Positions 1 to 10,302 are shown, numbered from the stretch's first letter. The stretch: 64,000 nt of DNA from Saprospiraceae bacterium (GCA_016717145.1 JADKGD010000004.1:233329-297328); one strand, 5' to 3'. The notes: generated from the letters alone by a model not told the origin. Translations and numbers: made by a program.

Positions 1-1
1 T

Positions 2-2185
2 AAATTATATCAAATAGATCTTGTAGATCCATTTAATCCCGTTAAACCCACTTTGGCAGATGTGGGCACTAAAGTGAAATCATTTGATATTCCTGATCCT
101 TGTTCAGGACCTGAAGGCGAGCATATGCCTTTTGGAATAAAAGTTACGAGGGGGAAAGTATTTGTCGGCGTCGTATGTAATGGTCAGGCATTGAATGGAA
201 CAATAGTAGGTACAGAAAATGATTTAAATGGTAATATTTTTGAATTCGATGTAGTTACGGGCTTATTTAATGCCACACCTGTATTATCTTACCCACTAAA
301 CTACAGATCAGCTACGCCAAATAAGTGGGTACCCTGGACCCCCATATTTCAAAGTTATTTTGAAGGAGCAGGATATCCTATGATTTCAGATATAGAGTTT
401 GACGGAAGTGGAAATATGATTATCGGTATGGTGGATCGCAGAGGGCATCAAGCAGGATGGTATAATTACGATTTGAATGGTAGTGGAAGTACTGCAATAG
501 CCGTTGTAGGTGATATTTTACGAGCAGTTCGCAGTACAAGTACAGCCAATTGTACTTATAGCATTCAATTTAGTCCTGAATATTATAAAGATGATAAATT
601 TCACCCTGAGCCAATCAATGGTGGATTGGCAGTGCATAGAACAGCAAATTCTGATAATGTATTAGCCACATATATGGACCCCGTATGGATATGGTCAGGA
701 GGGACAATGCGATTTGATAATTTAACCGGGCTTCAGATTGGAAATGGTTATGAGATATATTTTACTGGAAATGTCCCTGCAGGCCCATTTGGAAAGGCAG
801 CAGGTATTGGAGACATAGAAGTATTGGGGGAAGTACCACTTATAGAAATAGGGAATGTCGTCTGGAGTGATACGGACAGAGATGGGATCCAGGACGGAAA
901 TGAACCACCTATTCCCGGGATAATAATAGAATTAGTCAATGCAAGTGGTGTGGTAGTCGGAACATCAACTACTAATGCAAATGGAGGATATTATTTTAAT
1001 TATGCCAATGTGGTGGATTCTATTGGACCTGCCAAACAAAACATTTTGGGTCCTCAACCATATACAACTTATACCATTCGTATAAAATCTACTCAGTTTA
1101 ATAATGGTGGCGTGGTTGGTAGTGCCTTAGAAAATTATGTCATGACAAGTACCGATGAAGTAGGTACTGGTTTAACTGACTATTCAGACAATGATGCATC
1201 TGTGATAGGTGGTCTGGCACAATTGACCGCAATTACCGGCGGACCTGGAGAGAATAACCACACATTTGATTTTGGTTTGATCTTATGTCCTCAACCTGGA
1301 TTAGGGTCAAGTACAACTATCTGTGATAACTCCACTGCTCAAATAGATTTATTCAGTCTTTTGACTGGTGAAGATACTGGTGGAACCTGGACAAGAGAAA
1401 GTGGATCTGACGGTGTTTTTAGTGCAGTAAATGGAACTTTCACACCACAATCCGGTGCTACTACTTCTATTTTTAAGTATACAATAGGTGATGGTGTAAT
1501 TTGTGAAATTAAGTCGGAAACAGTAACAATAAACATTAACCCAATCACAAATGCAGGAGTAGATGGCTCCATTGATGGTTGTGAAGGAGGCAATACAATA
1601 ATAGCTCTTAACGACATAATTACCGGCGAACAAGCAGGAGGCACCTGGTCCAGATTAACGGGCACGGGTGGAGTATTTGATGCCTTGGCTGGGACATTTG
1701 CCCTAACATCGGGTACAACAACAAGTACATTTCTTTATACCAGAACAGGCATTCCGCCGTGTATAGACGATACCTCGGTTGCAACAGTAAATATAACCGG
1801 CAATTGTTGTGTAATAGATTTAATAAGCATTCAAAGTATTGAATGTTTGGATAATAATACTCCAAAATTGATGACGGACAATAGACTTAAAATTGGTATA
1901 CTCGCTAATAATCAAAACATATTGTTAACAAATTACAATGTAACTGTAAATGGAGGAACAACTATTAGCCCTTCATCCGGAACTTACGGTGTCGGTACTT
2001 TCTTTACATTAGGTGCAGGTACAGCTGGGGGTGGTGCTACCTTCGTCATAACGATAACTGATAGTACGGTTGCCGGATGTACCAATACAGTTACAGTAAC
2101 GGACCCGGGAAATTGTACTCAGGGCAGCCCTCCATGTGAACAAATAAATTGCGGCACTGCAACGATCCAAGTCTATGGAAATTAA
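2..2185 (+). CDS. Secreted SdrD_B / Ig-like repeat protein, 3' part
   Basis: The reading frame is open to the left edge of the window, so this is the C-terminal part (about 727 codons) of a larger gene; an internal TTG at 53 is not a credible start. The first ~250 residues resemble a surface-protein module without a family I can name. A Cna/SdrD B-like domain follows, recognisable by IGNVVWSDTDRDGIQDGNEP and a closing GGYYF. Next come two related Ig-like units sharing the pattern LLTGEDTGGTW / IITGEQAGGTW...GVF.A..GTF, and a last beta-rich module with Cys pairs. No T9SS sorting domain is visible at the C terminus (ends in QVYGN). By architecture it is an extracellular adhesin-like protein; ligand unknown. 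A strong terminator follows. Confidence 0.75.
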   Translation, partial: KLYQIDLVDPFNPVKPTLADVGTKVKSFDIPDPCSGPEGEHMPFGIKVTRGKVFVGVVCNGQALNGTIVGTENDLNGNIFEFDVVTGLFNATPVLSYPLNYRSATPNKWVPWTPIFQSYFEGAGYPMISDIEFDGSGNMIIGMVDRRGHQAGWYNYDLNGSGSTAIAVVGDILRAVRSTSTANCTYSIQFSPEYYKDDKFHPEPINGGLAVHRTANSDNVLATYMDPVWIWSGGTMRFDNLTGLQIGNGYEIYFTGNVPAGPFGKAAGIGDIEVLGEVPLIEIGNVVWSDTDRDGIQDGNEPPIPGIIIELVNASGVVVGTSTTNANGGYYFNYANVVDSIGPAKQNILGPQPYTTYTIRIKSTQFNNGGVVGSALENYVMTSTDEVGTGLTDYSDNDASVIGGLAQLTAITGGPGENNHTFDFGLILCPQPGLGSSTTICDNSTAQIDLFSLLTGEDTGGTWTRESGSDGVFSAVNGTFTPQSGATTSIFKYTIGDGVICEIKSETVTININPITNAGVDGSIDGCEGGNTIIALNDIITGEQAGGTWSRLTGTGGVFDALAGTFALTSGTTTSTFLYTRTGIPPCIDDTSVATVNITGNCCVIDLISIQSIECLDNNTPKLMTDNRLKIGILANNQNILLTNYNVTVNGGTTISPSSGTYGVGTFFTLGAGTAGGGATFVITITDSTVAGCTNTVTVTDPGNCTQGSPPCEQINCGTATIQVYGN

Positions 2186-2282
2186 GGATACTTAAAAGGT
2201 TAAGTCAAGATAATAGTTTAAGATGTAAATTTATTAAGCTTTGATATAGTTTCATCTTTATTTAGTTTAAAGCTTTTATAAT

Positions 2283-2320
2283 AAAGGACCCTTACGAAAT
2301 CGTGGAGGTCCTTTATTTAT
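2283..2320 (+). terminator. Rho-independent terminator after the SdrD_B protein
   Basis: Stem AAAGGACC (2283-2290) pairs with GGTCCTTT (2307-2314), followed by a T-rich tail. It separates the secreted protein from purD. Confidence 0.8.
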
Positions 2321-2376
2321 TTAAGGCTCAGGGAGAATATTATGTTCTTTTGTTCATATATCAACCTTAATCTTGC

Positions 2377-2384
2377 TACTTTTG
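2377..2384 (+). promoter_or_regulatory. Bacteroidota -7 element upstream of purD
   Basis: TACTTTTG matches the TAnnTTTG -7 consensus of this phylum and lies 25 bp before the purD ATG. No well-spaced -33 TTG was identified. Confidence 0.5.
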
Positions 2385-2408
2385 CGATTCTAATTAATAA
2401 AGTTGTTG

Positions 2409-3674
2409 ATGAATATTCTGATCATTGGTAGTGGTGGACGCGAACATGCTTTAGCATGGAAAATAAGACAAAGTCATAGATGCATCAATCTTTATATCAT
2501 GCCGGGTAATCCGGGCACGGCCCAATGTGGAACAAATATTAATCTGGATCTGCATGACCATGAAGGCATTAAGTTGTTCTGCTTAAAAAATGATGTAGAT
2601 TTGGTTGTCGTCGGGCCTGAGGCCCCATTGGTTGATGGTCTTACTGACGCATTCAGATCAGATGATACAGCTCATATTAGTGTAGTGGGTCCAACAGCAT
2701 ATGCAAGTCAATTGGAAGGGAGTAAGGCATTTGCCAAAAAATTTATGAAAAAATACAAGATACCAACTGCAGCGTATAATGAAGTTACTAAGGAAAATAT
2801 CTCAACCGGGTATGATTTTATGAGTAATATTCCTGGCCCTTATGTTTTGAAAGCAGATGGATTAGCAGCAGGTAAAGGTGTTTTAATAATAAATGATCTC
2901 GAAGAAGCGAAATCCCAGCTCAGCGAAATGTTGGACGGTAAATTTGGAAAAGCATCAGAAATTGTTGTCATAGAGGAGTTCTTAAGCGGCATTGAATTTT
3001 CGGTTTTTGCTTTGACGGATGGGAAAAACTATATATTATTGCCCGAAGCTAAGGATTACAAAAGAGTAGGGAATGGTGACACTGGTCTCAATACTGGTGG
3101 AATGGGTGCCATATCTCCTGTGCCTTTTGTTGATGACATTTTGTGGCAAAAAGTGATTAATAACATTATTAAACCCACGATAGAAGGTATTCATTTAGAA
3201 CAAATGGACTACATAGGTTTTGTGTTTTTCGGATTGATAAATGTAGCAGGAAACCCATATGTTATAGAATACAATTGCAGATTGGGAGACCCCGAAACTG
3301 AAGTTGTTTTACCAAGGATTGAATCTGACTTGGTGGAAGTTTTTGATAAACTTGTAAACGGTCATATTTCTGATTGTCATCTAACAATATCTCCCGATGC
3401 TGCAGCTACTGTGATGATGGTATCAGGTGGTTATCCGGGCGATTTTGAAAAAAATAAAATTATATCAGGATATGAAGACATTATATCCAGTTTGATTTTT
3501 CATTCTGGAACTGATTATTTTAATCAGGAAATAGTAACTTCCGGAGGAAGGGTTTTGGCAGTAACAACTTTGCACCGTGATTTTAAAGAAGCCGTAAAAA
3601 TTTCAATCCGCAATGCGAATAAAATAATGTACGAGAATAAAAATTACAGAACTGACATCGGATTTGATTTATAA
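2409..3674 (+). CDS. purD: Phosphoribosylamine-glycine ligase
   Basis: Second step of de novo purine synthesis: ATP-dependent ligation of glycine to 5-phosphoribosylamine, giving GAR, in the cytoplasm. The protein (421 aa, normal for PurD) opens with MNILIIGSGGREHA, the family's N-terminal nucleotide-binding signature. An ATP-grasp region follows (about residues 100-300) with KADGLAAGKGV, and the metal/substrate motif NCRLGDPETE lies near residue 292. The ATG at 2409 is preferred over an upstream TTG at 2403 because the conserved MNILIIGSGG begins exactly there. murF-alr follows 15 bp downstream on the same strand, so the two are probably co-transcribed. Confidence 0.97.
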   Translation: MNILIIGSGGREHALAWKIRQSHRCINLYIMPGNPGTAQCGTNINLDLHDHEGIKLFCLKNDVDLVVVGPEAPLVDGLTDAFRSDDTAHISVVGPTAYASQLEGSKAFAKKFMKKYKIPTAAYNEVTKENISTGYDFMSNIPGPYVLKADGLAAGKGVLIINDLEEAKSQLSEMLDGKFGKASEIVVIEEFLSGIEFSVFALTDGKNYILLPEAKDYKRVGNGDTGLNTGGMGAISPVPFVDDILWQKVINNIIKPTIEGIHLEQMDYIGFVFFGLINVAGNPYVIEYNCRLGDPETEVVLPRIESDLVEVFDKLVNGHISDCHLTISPDAAATVMMVSGGYPGDFEKNKIISGYEDIISSLIFHSGTDYFNQEIVTSGGRVLAVTTLHRDFKEAVKISIRNANKIMYENKNYRTDIGFDL

Positions 3675-3689
3675 TCACAACTGTTTTTA

Positions 3690-6161
3690 ATGTATACTGC
3701 AAAAGACATAAGTATTATTTTGGGTACCGATCCGGAATTGATATCAGATAAAACTGCTTCAATATCAAAATTGTCCATGGATACCAGAAAAGTGGACACG
3801 CCCAGTGAAACACTTTTTTTTGCCTTAGGCGGAAGTATGCATGATGGTCATAGCTTCATTCCGGAGGCAATTAATAAAGGAATAAAAAATATCGTAACCG
3901 AAAAAATTCCGGACAACAAAACAACGGGAATAAATCTTTTTGTTGTACATAACAGCCTAAAGGCTTTGCAAAAGTTAGCGAGTTTTCATCGGGAGAGGTT
4001 TAATTATCTAGAGGTATTGGGCATAACAGGTAGTAATGGTAAAACAACAATCAAAGAATGGTTATATCAAATAATTCATGATCGTCAGGTTGTCAAAAGT
4101 CCAAAAAGTTATAATTCTCAGACAGGGGTTCCTCTTTCTGTCTGGCAGATTAAGTCTGGTGATCAATTGGGTATTTTTGAAGCTGGTATATCATTGCCTG
4201 GGGAAATGGAAATACTGGCAGACATCATCAAACCAACATTAGGTTTGTTTACATCAATTGGTGATGCCCATGCCGAGGGCTTTTCAAGTATTACTCAAAA
4301 ATTAGATGAAAAGTTATTGCTTTTTAAAACAGCGAATACAATTGTTTTTCAGGAAGATGACCTTGCGGTAAGCAGCGCGATCAGATTAAAATATAGGGAT
4401 AAAAATTTATTAAGTTGGGGAAAGAGTCAGTCATCGACTATTTTTAGGATTATCGACATTCAAAAATTCAAAGTACAATCTCACATCAAAATTATATACA
4501 ATTTAGATGAACATTTGCTTAGAATTCCATTTACTGATATAGCTTCAATTGAAAACTCTTTACATTGTGTTGCAGTTTTAATGACCCTAAATATAGATAT
4601 TTCTGATATTAAAACGGCATTGTTAAAGTTACAGAATATTCCCATGAGGCTAGAAATGAAAAATGGAATCCTTAATAGCCTGCTAATAAATGATTCTTAT
4701 AATGCTGATATACAATCTTTTAAGATAGGCCTTGAGTTTTTGAGCCAACAAGCCGGGAAGCGGGATAAAATGTTAATTATTTCTGATTTTATGCAAACAG
4801 GATTGGATGAAGGCAGCCATAACTCACAAATTGCAAATCTGATTCAAACGCATAACATTAGGAATGTCATAGGCGTTGGTCAATACGTAAAAAGCCTTGA
4901 TCATTATTTTGATTCAAATATTTTATTTTCCCATTTTGATACCACTGAATTGCTAATCAAAGCTCTTCCTGAATTAAATGTTTCAGAGAAAGCGATTCTT
5001 ATTAAAGGCGCACGATCATTCGTTCTTGAAAAAATTGTTCAAGCTTTGTCAGAAAAAGTTCATACTGCAACCCTTGAAACGGATCTGCAATCTATTGAGC
5101 ATAATCTAAAGGTTTTTTCACATCATCTTGATTCCGGGACACAAATTATAGCAGTCATTAAGGCTTCGGCTTATGGAAGTGGTAGTGAGGAATTAGCAAA
5201 ATTTCTCGAGTTTAAAAAGGTATCTTATCTAGCTGTAGCTTTTATTGATGAAGGAATACAACTGAGACAAGCGGGCATCACTTTACCAATAATGGTGCTT
5301 AATCCCGATCGGAATGGTGTTGGCGATATGATTCGGTATGATCTGGAACCGGAGGTGTACGCTATAGATCAATTGGCTGAGATAATGTCTGTAGTTAGTT
5401 TGGATATAAATTGTTTATTCAACATTCATTTAAAATTTGATACGGGCATGCATCGATTAGGGTTTGTTAATAGCGATCTTAATGAACTAGGGGCATTACT
5501 CACATCAAACAAACAAGTCAGAGTTAAATCGATATTTAGTCATTTAAGCAGTAGTGAAGATGCTAAGGACGACCTTTTTACGCGGTTGCAAGTTAAAAGA
5601 TTGAATGAGTACTTTGACCAAATTGTTGATTATTTGGGATATGTACCAATGAAACATATATTAAATTCGTCGGGTATTATCAGATTTCCTGAGTACCATT
5701 TTGATATGGTCAGATTGGGACTGGGACTTTATGGAATAGATGGTACCGGTATCATTGCAGATAAACTTGAAAAAGTGCACACTTTTAAGGCGACTGTTGT
5801 TCAGATTAAACACATCACCACTGATGATTCAGTTGGATATAATAGAAGAGGAAAACCTGTTTCTGATGGGTTGATTGCCATAATAAATGTTGGATATGCG
5901 GATGGTTTGATGCGGATGGCTGGAAACGGAAAATTTAATGTAAGTATTCATGGTATCGAATATCCGATAATTGGTAATATATGTATGGATCTGACTATCA
6001 TAGACTTAGGAAATGCCACAGACGTTTTTGTCGGTGATGAAGCCATTATATTTGGTAAATTTAAACCTTTGGAAGAATTGGCAATTATTTGCCAGACAAT
6101 ACCTTATGAGATATTGACCAGAATATCCGGCAGGGTCAGACGATTGTATATTCAAAGTTGA
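3690..6161 (+). CDS. murF: Bifunctional MurF ligase / alanine racemase
   Basis: An 823-aa fusion of two peptidoglycan-precursor enzymes. The N-terminal half (to ~450) is MurF, which adds D-Ala-D-Ala to UDP-MurNAc-tripeptide; its ATP P-loop GITGSNGKTT is near residue 111. The C-terminal half (from ~460) is a PLP-dependent alanine racemase with the Schiff-base lysine in VIKASAYGSG (about residue 491), the second catalytic tyrosine in SVGYNRRGK (about 717) and NVGYADG. The racemase lysine motif is AYGSG where many homologues have AYGHG. This fusion is a known Bacteroidota arrangement that links D-Ala supply to its use. Cytoplasmic; probably co-transcribed with purD. Confidence 0.95.
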   Translation: MYTAKDISIILGTDPELISDKTASISKLSMDTRKVDTPSETLFFALGGSMHDGHSFIPEAINKGIKNIVTEKIPDNKTTGINLFVVHNSLKALQKLASFHRERFNYLEVLGITGSNGKTTIKEWLYQIIHDRQVVKSPKSYNSQTGVPLSVWQIKSGDQLGIFEAGISLPGEMEILADIIKPTLGLFTSIGDAHAEGFSSITQKLDEKLLLFKTANTIVFQEDDLAVSSAIRLKYRDKNLLSWGKSQSSTIFRIIDIQKFKVQSHIKIIYNLDEHLLRIPFTDIASIENSLHCVAVLMTLNIDISDIKTALLKLQNIPMRLEMKNGILNSLLINDSYNADIQSFKIGLEFLSQQAGKRDKMLIISDFMQTGLDEGSHNSQIANLIQTHNIRNVIGVGQYVKSLDHYFDSNILFSHFDTTELLIKALPELNVSEKAILIKGARSFVLEKIVQALSEKVHTATLETDLQSIEHNLKVFSHHLDSGTQIIAVIKASAYGSGSEELAKFLEFKKVSYLAVAFIDEGIQLRQAGITLPIMVLNPDRNGVGDMIRYDLEPEVYAIDQLAEIMSVVSLDINCLFNIHLKFDTGMHRLGFVNSDLNELGALLTSNKQVRVKSIFSHLSSSEDAKDDLFTRLQVKRLNEYFDQIVDYLGYVPMKHILNSSGIIRFPEYHFDMVRLGLGLYGIDGTGIIADKLEKVHTFKATVVQIKHITTDDSVGYNRRGKPVSDGLIAIINVGYADGLMRMAGNGKFNVSIHGIEYPIIGNICMDLTIIDLGNATDVFVGDEAIIFGKFKPLEELAIICQTIPYEILTRISGRVRRLYIQS

Positions 6162-6327
6162 GAAGTACAACAATGGAGGATTATTGGTATAATTTTTTTT
6201 ACAAAAAACGAACTAAATATGTCAACTTATTTAGATACCAATTATGATGTTTATAAAAAAGCAGTTTTGTCAATCGATATGTTTTTATTTCTGAACCTAC
6301 TTTTTATTATGATCGGGGCGGATGCTG

Positions 6328-6354
6328 TTGATCGTATTTTAATCCGTAACTTTG
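6328..6354 (+). promoter_or_regulatory. Promoter of tpiA
   Basis: TAACTTTG at 6347-6354 fits the TAnnTTTG -7 consensus, with a TTG at 6328-6330 about 16 bp upstream as a -33 candidate. The tpiA ATG lies 24 bp downstream. Confidence 0.6.
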
Positions 6355-6378
6355 CAACAGTTACAAAAATCAATACAT

Positions 6379-7134
6379 ATGAATAGAAGACAAATTGTCG
6401 CAGGAAACTGGAAGATGAATACGACCATTGCAGAGGGTTTCACATTAGCCGGACAAATAACTGATGCTCATCGAAGCAAAGAAGTGTTAACGATCCTGGC
6501 GGTACCCTTTACCCATATATTTGCATTACAAAAGAAGATAAGTGCCAGATCTAAAGTATTGCTGGCTGCCCAGACTTGTCACCATAAAAATTCGGGTGCT
6601 TATACAGGGGAGATTTCACCATCGATGCTGGCCTCAATGAAAGTGCCTTATGTGGTTCTTGGGCATTCTGAAAGGCGCGAATATAATCACGAAAATAATA
6701 ACTTACTGGCATTAAAACTCAGGGCTGCACTTGATGCAGGACTTAAAGTTATTTTTTGTTGCGGAGAGGGCCTTGATATACGAAAAGCAGGAACGCATGT
6801 ACATCACGTTAAGGTACAACTGGTCGAGTCGCTATTTCAGTTGGAAGCAAGAGAAATGAAAAATATAGTCATTGCATATGAACCCATCTGGGCCATCGGC
6901 ACAGGTGAATCTGCTTCTCCTGCTCAAGCACAGGAAATGCATGCGGCCATACGATTAATGTTGCAAAAAAAATATGGAAAACGGGTAGCAGAAGCCACAA
7001 GCATACTTTATGGTGGATCCGTAAAAGGAAACAATGCCAAAGAGCTTTTCAATCAACCGGATGTTGATGGAGGTCTGGTAGGTGGTGCAAGTCTTAATGG
7101 AGAAGAATTTGTTCAGATTATCAATTCTTTTTAA
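6379..7134 (+). CDS. tpiA: Triosephosphate isomerase
   Basis: Interconverts dihydroxyacetone phosphate and glyceraldehyde 3-phosphate in glycolysis and gluconeogenesis. The 251-aa protein has the N-terminal GNWKMN with the substrate-binding lysine, the electrophilic histidine in LGHSERR, the catalytic glutamate in YEPIWAIGTG (about residue 168) and the phosphate-binding LYGGSVKGNN. The ATG at 6379 is chosen because MNRRQIVAGNWKMN is the usual N terminus; an upstream TTG at 6352 overlaps the promoter -7 element. Single gene with its own promoter, convergent with lpdA. Confidence 0.97.
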   Translation: MNRRQIVAGNWKMNTTIAEGFTLAGQITDAHRSKEVLTILAVPFTHIFALQKKISARSKVLLAAQTCHHKNSGAYTGEISPSMLASMKVPYVVLGHSERREYNHENNNLLALKLRAALDAGLKVIFCCGEGLDIRKAGTHVHHVKVQLVESLFQLEAREMKNIVIAYEPIWAIGTGESASPAQAQEMHAAIRLMLQKKYGKRVAEATSILYGGSVKGNNAKELFNQPDVDGGLVGGASLNGEEFVQIINSF

Positions 7135-7251
7135 ACATCCTGAAGGAATACCTTTTTGAAGGTTTAAATATTAGCTAACCCAAATTCCGCAGTAAATTTT
7201 CATACAGTTGATTTCTATTTCGGATAACCTTTAGAGATGTATAAATCAACC

Positions 7252-8652
7252 TTATATATGTATAGCCCGATTGGCCGTTGCAGCTAAAGCAGCTTCTTTG
7301 ACTGCTTCTGTATATGTTGGGTGTGGATGTGAAATTCTAGACATATCTTCAGCGCTTCCTCTGAATTCCATTACGGCAACGGCTTCCATAATGACATCTG
7401 CTACCCTTGGTCCCACCATGTGTACACCCAATACTTCATCAGTATCGTTGTGAGCCAGAACTTTAACCATTCCTTCGGTATCCATACTCGCCCGAGCACG
7501 GCCCAATGCCTTGAATGGGAATTTTCCACTCTTATAAGGTACACCTTCTGCTATAAGTTCTTCTTCTGTTTTTCCTACTGCTGATACTTCCGGCCAGGTG
7601 TACACCACTCCGGGTATAAGGTTATAATTTATGTGAGGTTTACCACCTGCTATATACTCTGCAACAAAAATGCCTTCTTCTTCTGCTTTATGTGCTAACA
7701 TTGCACCCTTAATAACGTCCCCGATAGCAAATACTCCGGGTACAGAGGTCTCGAGATACTCATTCACGTTGATTTTCCCACGATCGTCTTTACTTACACC
7801 TATTGCTTCCAGATTCAGACCTTCGGTATAAGGTTTTCTTCCAATAGCTATGAGGCAGTAATCACTTTTGACATCAAACTTTTCATCAGTCTCATTTTTT
7901 TTAATGCTTACAGTACAACTATTTTTAGATGCTTTTACAGCTATAACACTATGACTTAAATAAAAATTAATACCCATTTTTTTGAGTGACCTCATAAGCT
8001 CTTTGCCACAGTCCGAATCCATTGTAGGAAGAATCCGATCCATATATTCTACAACATCTACTGAAGTACCCAATCTGGCAAAAACAGATCCTAACTCCAA
8101 TCCTATTACACCACCACCAACAATAACCATTTTTTTTGGTACACTATTAATATTTAATGCTTCAGTTGACGTGATGACCCTATTCTTGTCATAATTAAAA
8201 ATATCTGGTGTTATTGGTTTGGATCCGGTTGCGATGATAATTTTGTCGCCTTCTATCTCTTTTTTCTCTTCAATGGTTTCAATCGAAATCAAATTTTTTG
8301 TCACAAAAGAGGCTTTGCCGATAAAGACGTCAATTTTATTCTTTTTCATTAAGAATTCAACACCTTTACAAGTTTGATCTACAACGTCATTTTTACGTTT
8401 GATCATTTGTTTCATATTGACCGTTACATGTGTTGTTTCTATTCCATGTTCGTTAAATCTATTTATTGCATTGTGAAAATGCTCACTACTATCCAGTAAA
8501 GCTTTTGATGGAATACAACCTACATTCAGACATGTTCCTCCCAAAGTATTGTACTTTTCAATAATGGCTACTTTCATGCCTAATTGTGCTGCTCGAATAG
8601 CTCCCACATATCCACCTGGTCCTGAGCCAATTACAATAACATCATACTTCAT
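7252..8652 (-). CDS. lpdA: Dihydrolipoyl dehydrogenase (E3)
   Basis: FAD- and NAD-dependent flavoprotein that reoxidises dihydrolipoamide in 2-oxo acid dehydrogenase complexes and the glycine cleavage system. The 466-aa protein has an N-terminal FAD-binding GSGPGGYVGA, the redox disulfide GGTCLNVGCIPSK, a second dinucleotide fold GGGVIGLELGS, and the C-terminal active-site His-Glu pair in HPHPTYTEA. All catalytic residues are present. It starts 19 bp after the ricT stop on the same strand, so it is probably co-transcribed with ricT rather than with E1/E2 genes. Confidence 0.97.
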   Translation of the reverse strand: MKYDVIVIGSGPGGYVGAIRAAQLGMKVAIIEKYNTLGGTCLNVGCIPSKALLDSSEHFHNAINRFNEHGIETTHVTVNMKQMIKRKNDVVDQTCKGVEFLMKKNKIDVFIGKASFVTKNLISIETIEEKKEIEGDKIIIATGSKPITPDIFNYDKNRVITSTEALNINSVPKKMVIVGGGVIGLELGSVFARLGTSVDVVEYMDRILPTMDSDCGKELMRSLKKMGINFYLSHSVIAVKASKNSCTVSIKKNETDEKFDVKSDYCLIAIGRKPYTEGLNLEAIGVSKDDRGKINVNEYLETSVPGVFAIGDVIKGAMLAHKAEEEGIFVAEYIAGGKPHINYNLIPGVVYTWPEVSAVGKTEEELIAEGVPYKSGKFPFKALGRARASMDTEGMVKVLAHNDTDEVLGVHMVGPRVADVIMEAVAVMEFRGSAEDMSRISHPHPTYTEAVKEAALAATANRAIHI

Positions 8653-8671
8653 ATTGCTCCTTCTTTATTTT

Positions 8672-10144
8672 TTATTGACCGTCTTTAGGTTTACGGTTTT
8701 TATTAAAAAATTTTTTCTTTTTATTCTTTGATCCAGTTTTAGATGTTTGGTCAGAATTTGTTTTATTGTCTGAAGGAGGCAGATTTGTATTCAGATCCTT
8801 ATTATTTGAATTATTACTGTCTTTTGGATGTTGGTCTGCTAGATTAGGTCTTTCATTTTTTCGAACATCGCTTTCAGGTGGGTTTGTACGCTGATTTGGT
8901 CCTTCCGGTCTGGCTTGTCTTTCGTGCCTTGGTCGGTTGTCAGATCTGTTCTCGGCATTATTATTCCTTCCGTCAGACTGGTTATTCGGGCGGTTTCTAT
9001 CTCCATCTCGTCGCTGAGGCTTATTTTTTTTCTTTTTTGGCTCATTGCGAAGTTCAATTTGACCTGTGACATCTTCGTACTCATGCTCAATATTATCATC
9101 AGAATCTCTGTCAGGAGCGACAGATACTTTGTAAATAGACAATTCATCAGGTAGCATACCTTTTTTATTCAATTCTTTTATTTCTTTTACCCGGGCTTTA
9201 TCAAGTGCAATAATGGTACCCCTCATTTTCTCACCATCATATGCGTAATACAATAATCCTTTAAAAATATCTGTCTTTATAAGATGTGCCGAACCTACCT
9301 TGGTCTTCAGGAATTCCGCATCCTGTGGAAAATCTTCCAGCGCGTCCATATAAGTATCCAGTTCATAATTCAGACAACACTTTAATCTTCCGCACTGTCC
9401 AGACAACTTAGATTGATTTATCGCTATATTTTGATATCTTGCAGCAGCAGTATTAACTGACTTAAAGTCTGAAAGCCATGTTGAGCAGCATAGTTCTCTA
9501 CCACACGAGCCGATACCACCTATTCTTGCTGATTCTTGTCTGGCCCCAATTTGACGCATTTCTATTTTGACTTTAAATTCTTTAGCATATTCTTTTACCA
9601 ATTCTCTGAAATCTACCCTGCCTTCAGCTGTATAATAAAATGTCGCTTTCTTTTTATCTCCCTGGAATTCAACATCGCCAATTTTCATATCGATGCCCAT
9701 TGTCCGTGATATAACCCTTGCTTTGACCATAGTTTCTTTTTCAAGCCTTCTTGCTTCTTCCAGTTTTTCAAGGTCACGTTCATTTGCTTTTCTAATAATT
9801 TTAAAAGCTACACGTTCTTCTGAAGTGTATTTTTTTTTCATTTGCATTCTGACCAATTCACCGGAAAGTGAAATACGTCCGACATCATAGCCACTTGCCG
9901 TTTCGACGACAACCATGTCTCCGGTCAAACTTCGGTTGCCGGGATCATTAATGAAAAAATCTTTGTGTGCTCCTTTTTTAAAGCTAACTTCTACTATATT
10001 ATATTCGCTTGGATCAAACATATCCCTTGTCGCGATCCAGTCATAAGTATTTAATTTATTACAACTACCTGATGTACAATGTCCTTTGTCGCCACAACCA
10101 CTTGGTGTTCCACTAGAACCTACACCACAACTACTACATCCCAT
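8672..10144 (-). CDS. ricT: PSP1-domain protein, RicT-like, with long basic tail
   Basis: The core (about residues 60-290) contains the PSP1 C-terminal region with the cysteine pattern GSCGRELCCSTWL and GQCGRLKCCLNYE. In Bacillus, RicT with RicA and RicF forms an Fe-S-containing complex that assists RNase Y-dependent RNA maturation; the role in Bacteroidota is not established. The N terminus is also Cys-rich (CSSCGVGSSG). From about residue 370 the protein is low-complexity, rich in Asn, Arg, Lys and Gln, which suggests nucleic-acid contact (inference). It follows holB as in many Bacteroidota. In many relatives gldH lies next; here lpdA does. Own -7 element 33 bp upstream. Confidence 0.88.
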   Translation of the reverse strand: MGCSSCGVGSSGTPSGCGDKGHCTSGSCNKLNTYDWIATRDMFDPSEYNIVEVSFKKGAHKDFFINDPGNRSLTGDMVVVETASGYDVGRISLSGELVRMQMKKKYTSEERVAFKIIRKANERDLEKLEEARRLEKETMVKARVISRTMGIDMKIGDVEFQGDKKKATFYYTAEGRVDFRELVKEYAKEFKVKIEMRQIGARQESARIGGIGSCGRELCCSTWLSDFKSVNTAAARYQNIAINQSKLSGQCGRLKCCLNYELDTYMDALEDFPQDAEFLKTKVGSAHLIKTDIFKGLLYYAYDGEKMRGTIIALDKARVKEIKELNKKGMLPDELSIYKVSVAPDRDSDDNIEHEYEDVTGQIELRNEPKKKKNKPQRRDGDRNRPNNQSDGRNNNAENRSDNRPRHERQARPEGPNQRTNPPESDVRKNERPNLADQHPKDSNNSNNKDLNTNLPPSDNKTNSDQTSKTGSKNKKKKFFNKNRKPKDGQ

Positions 10145-10176
10145 GATTCATTATTTTATTTATACGTATATTTTGG

Positions 10177-10184
10177 CAAAGTTA
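10177..10184 (-). promoter_or_regulatory. -7 element upstream of ricT
   Basis: Read on the minus strand the sequence is TAACTTTG, matching TAnnTTTG, 33 bp before the ricT ATG. It suggests that ricT-lpdA can be transcribed independently of holB. Confidence 0.5.
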
Positions 10185-10302
10185 ATATTTTCTTTTGTTT
10201 AAATGCTGAAATTTAAGCAATTGAATCTTTCTGAAAAATAATTATGATAGCACTACTCCAACATTCAAGTGTTGGTTTATTATTTGAACGATGTTTAATG
10301 AC

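Noticed and set aside
6219..6386. 55-codon ORF overlapping the tpiA promoter and start
   Set aside because: It reads through the -7 element and into tpiA, has no known homologue and weak coding character.
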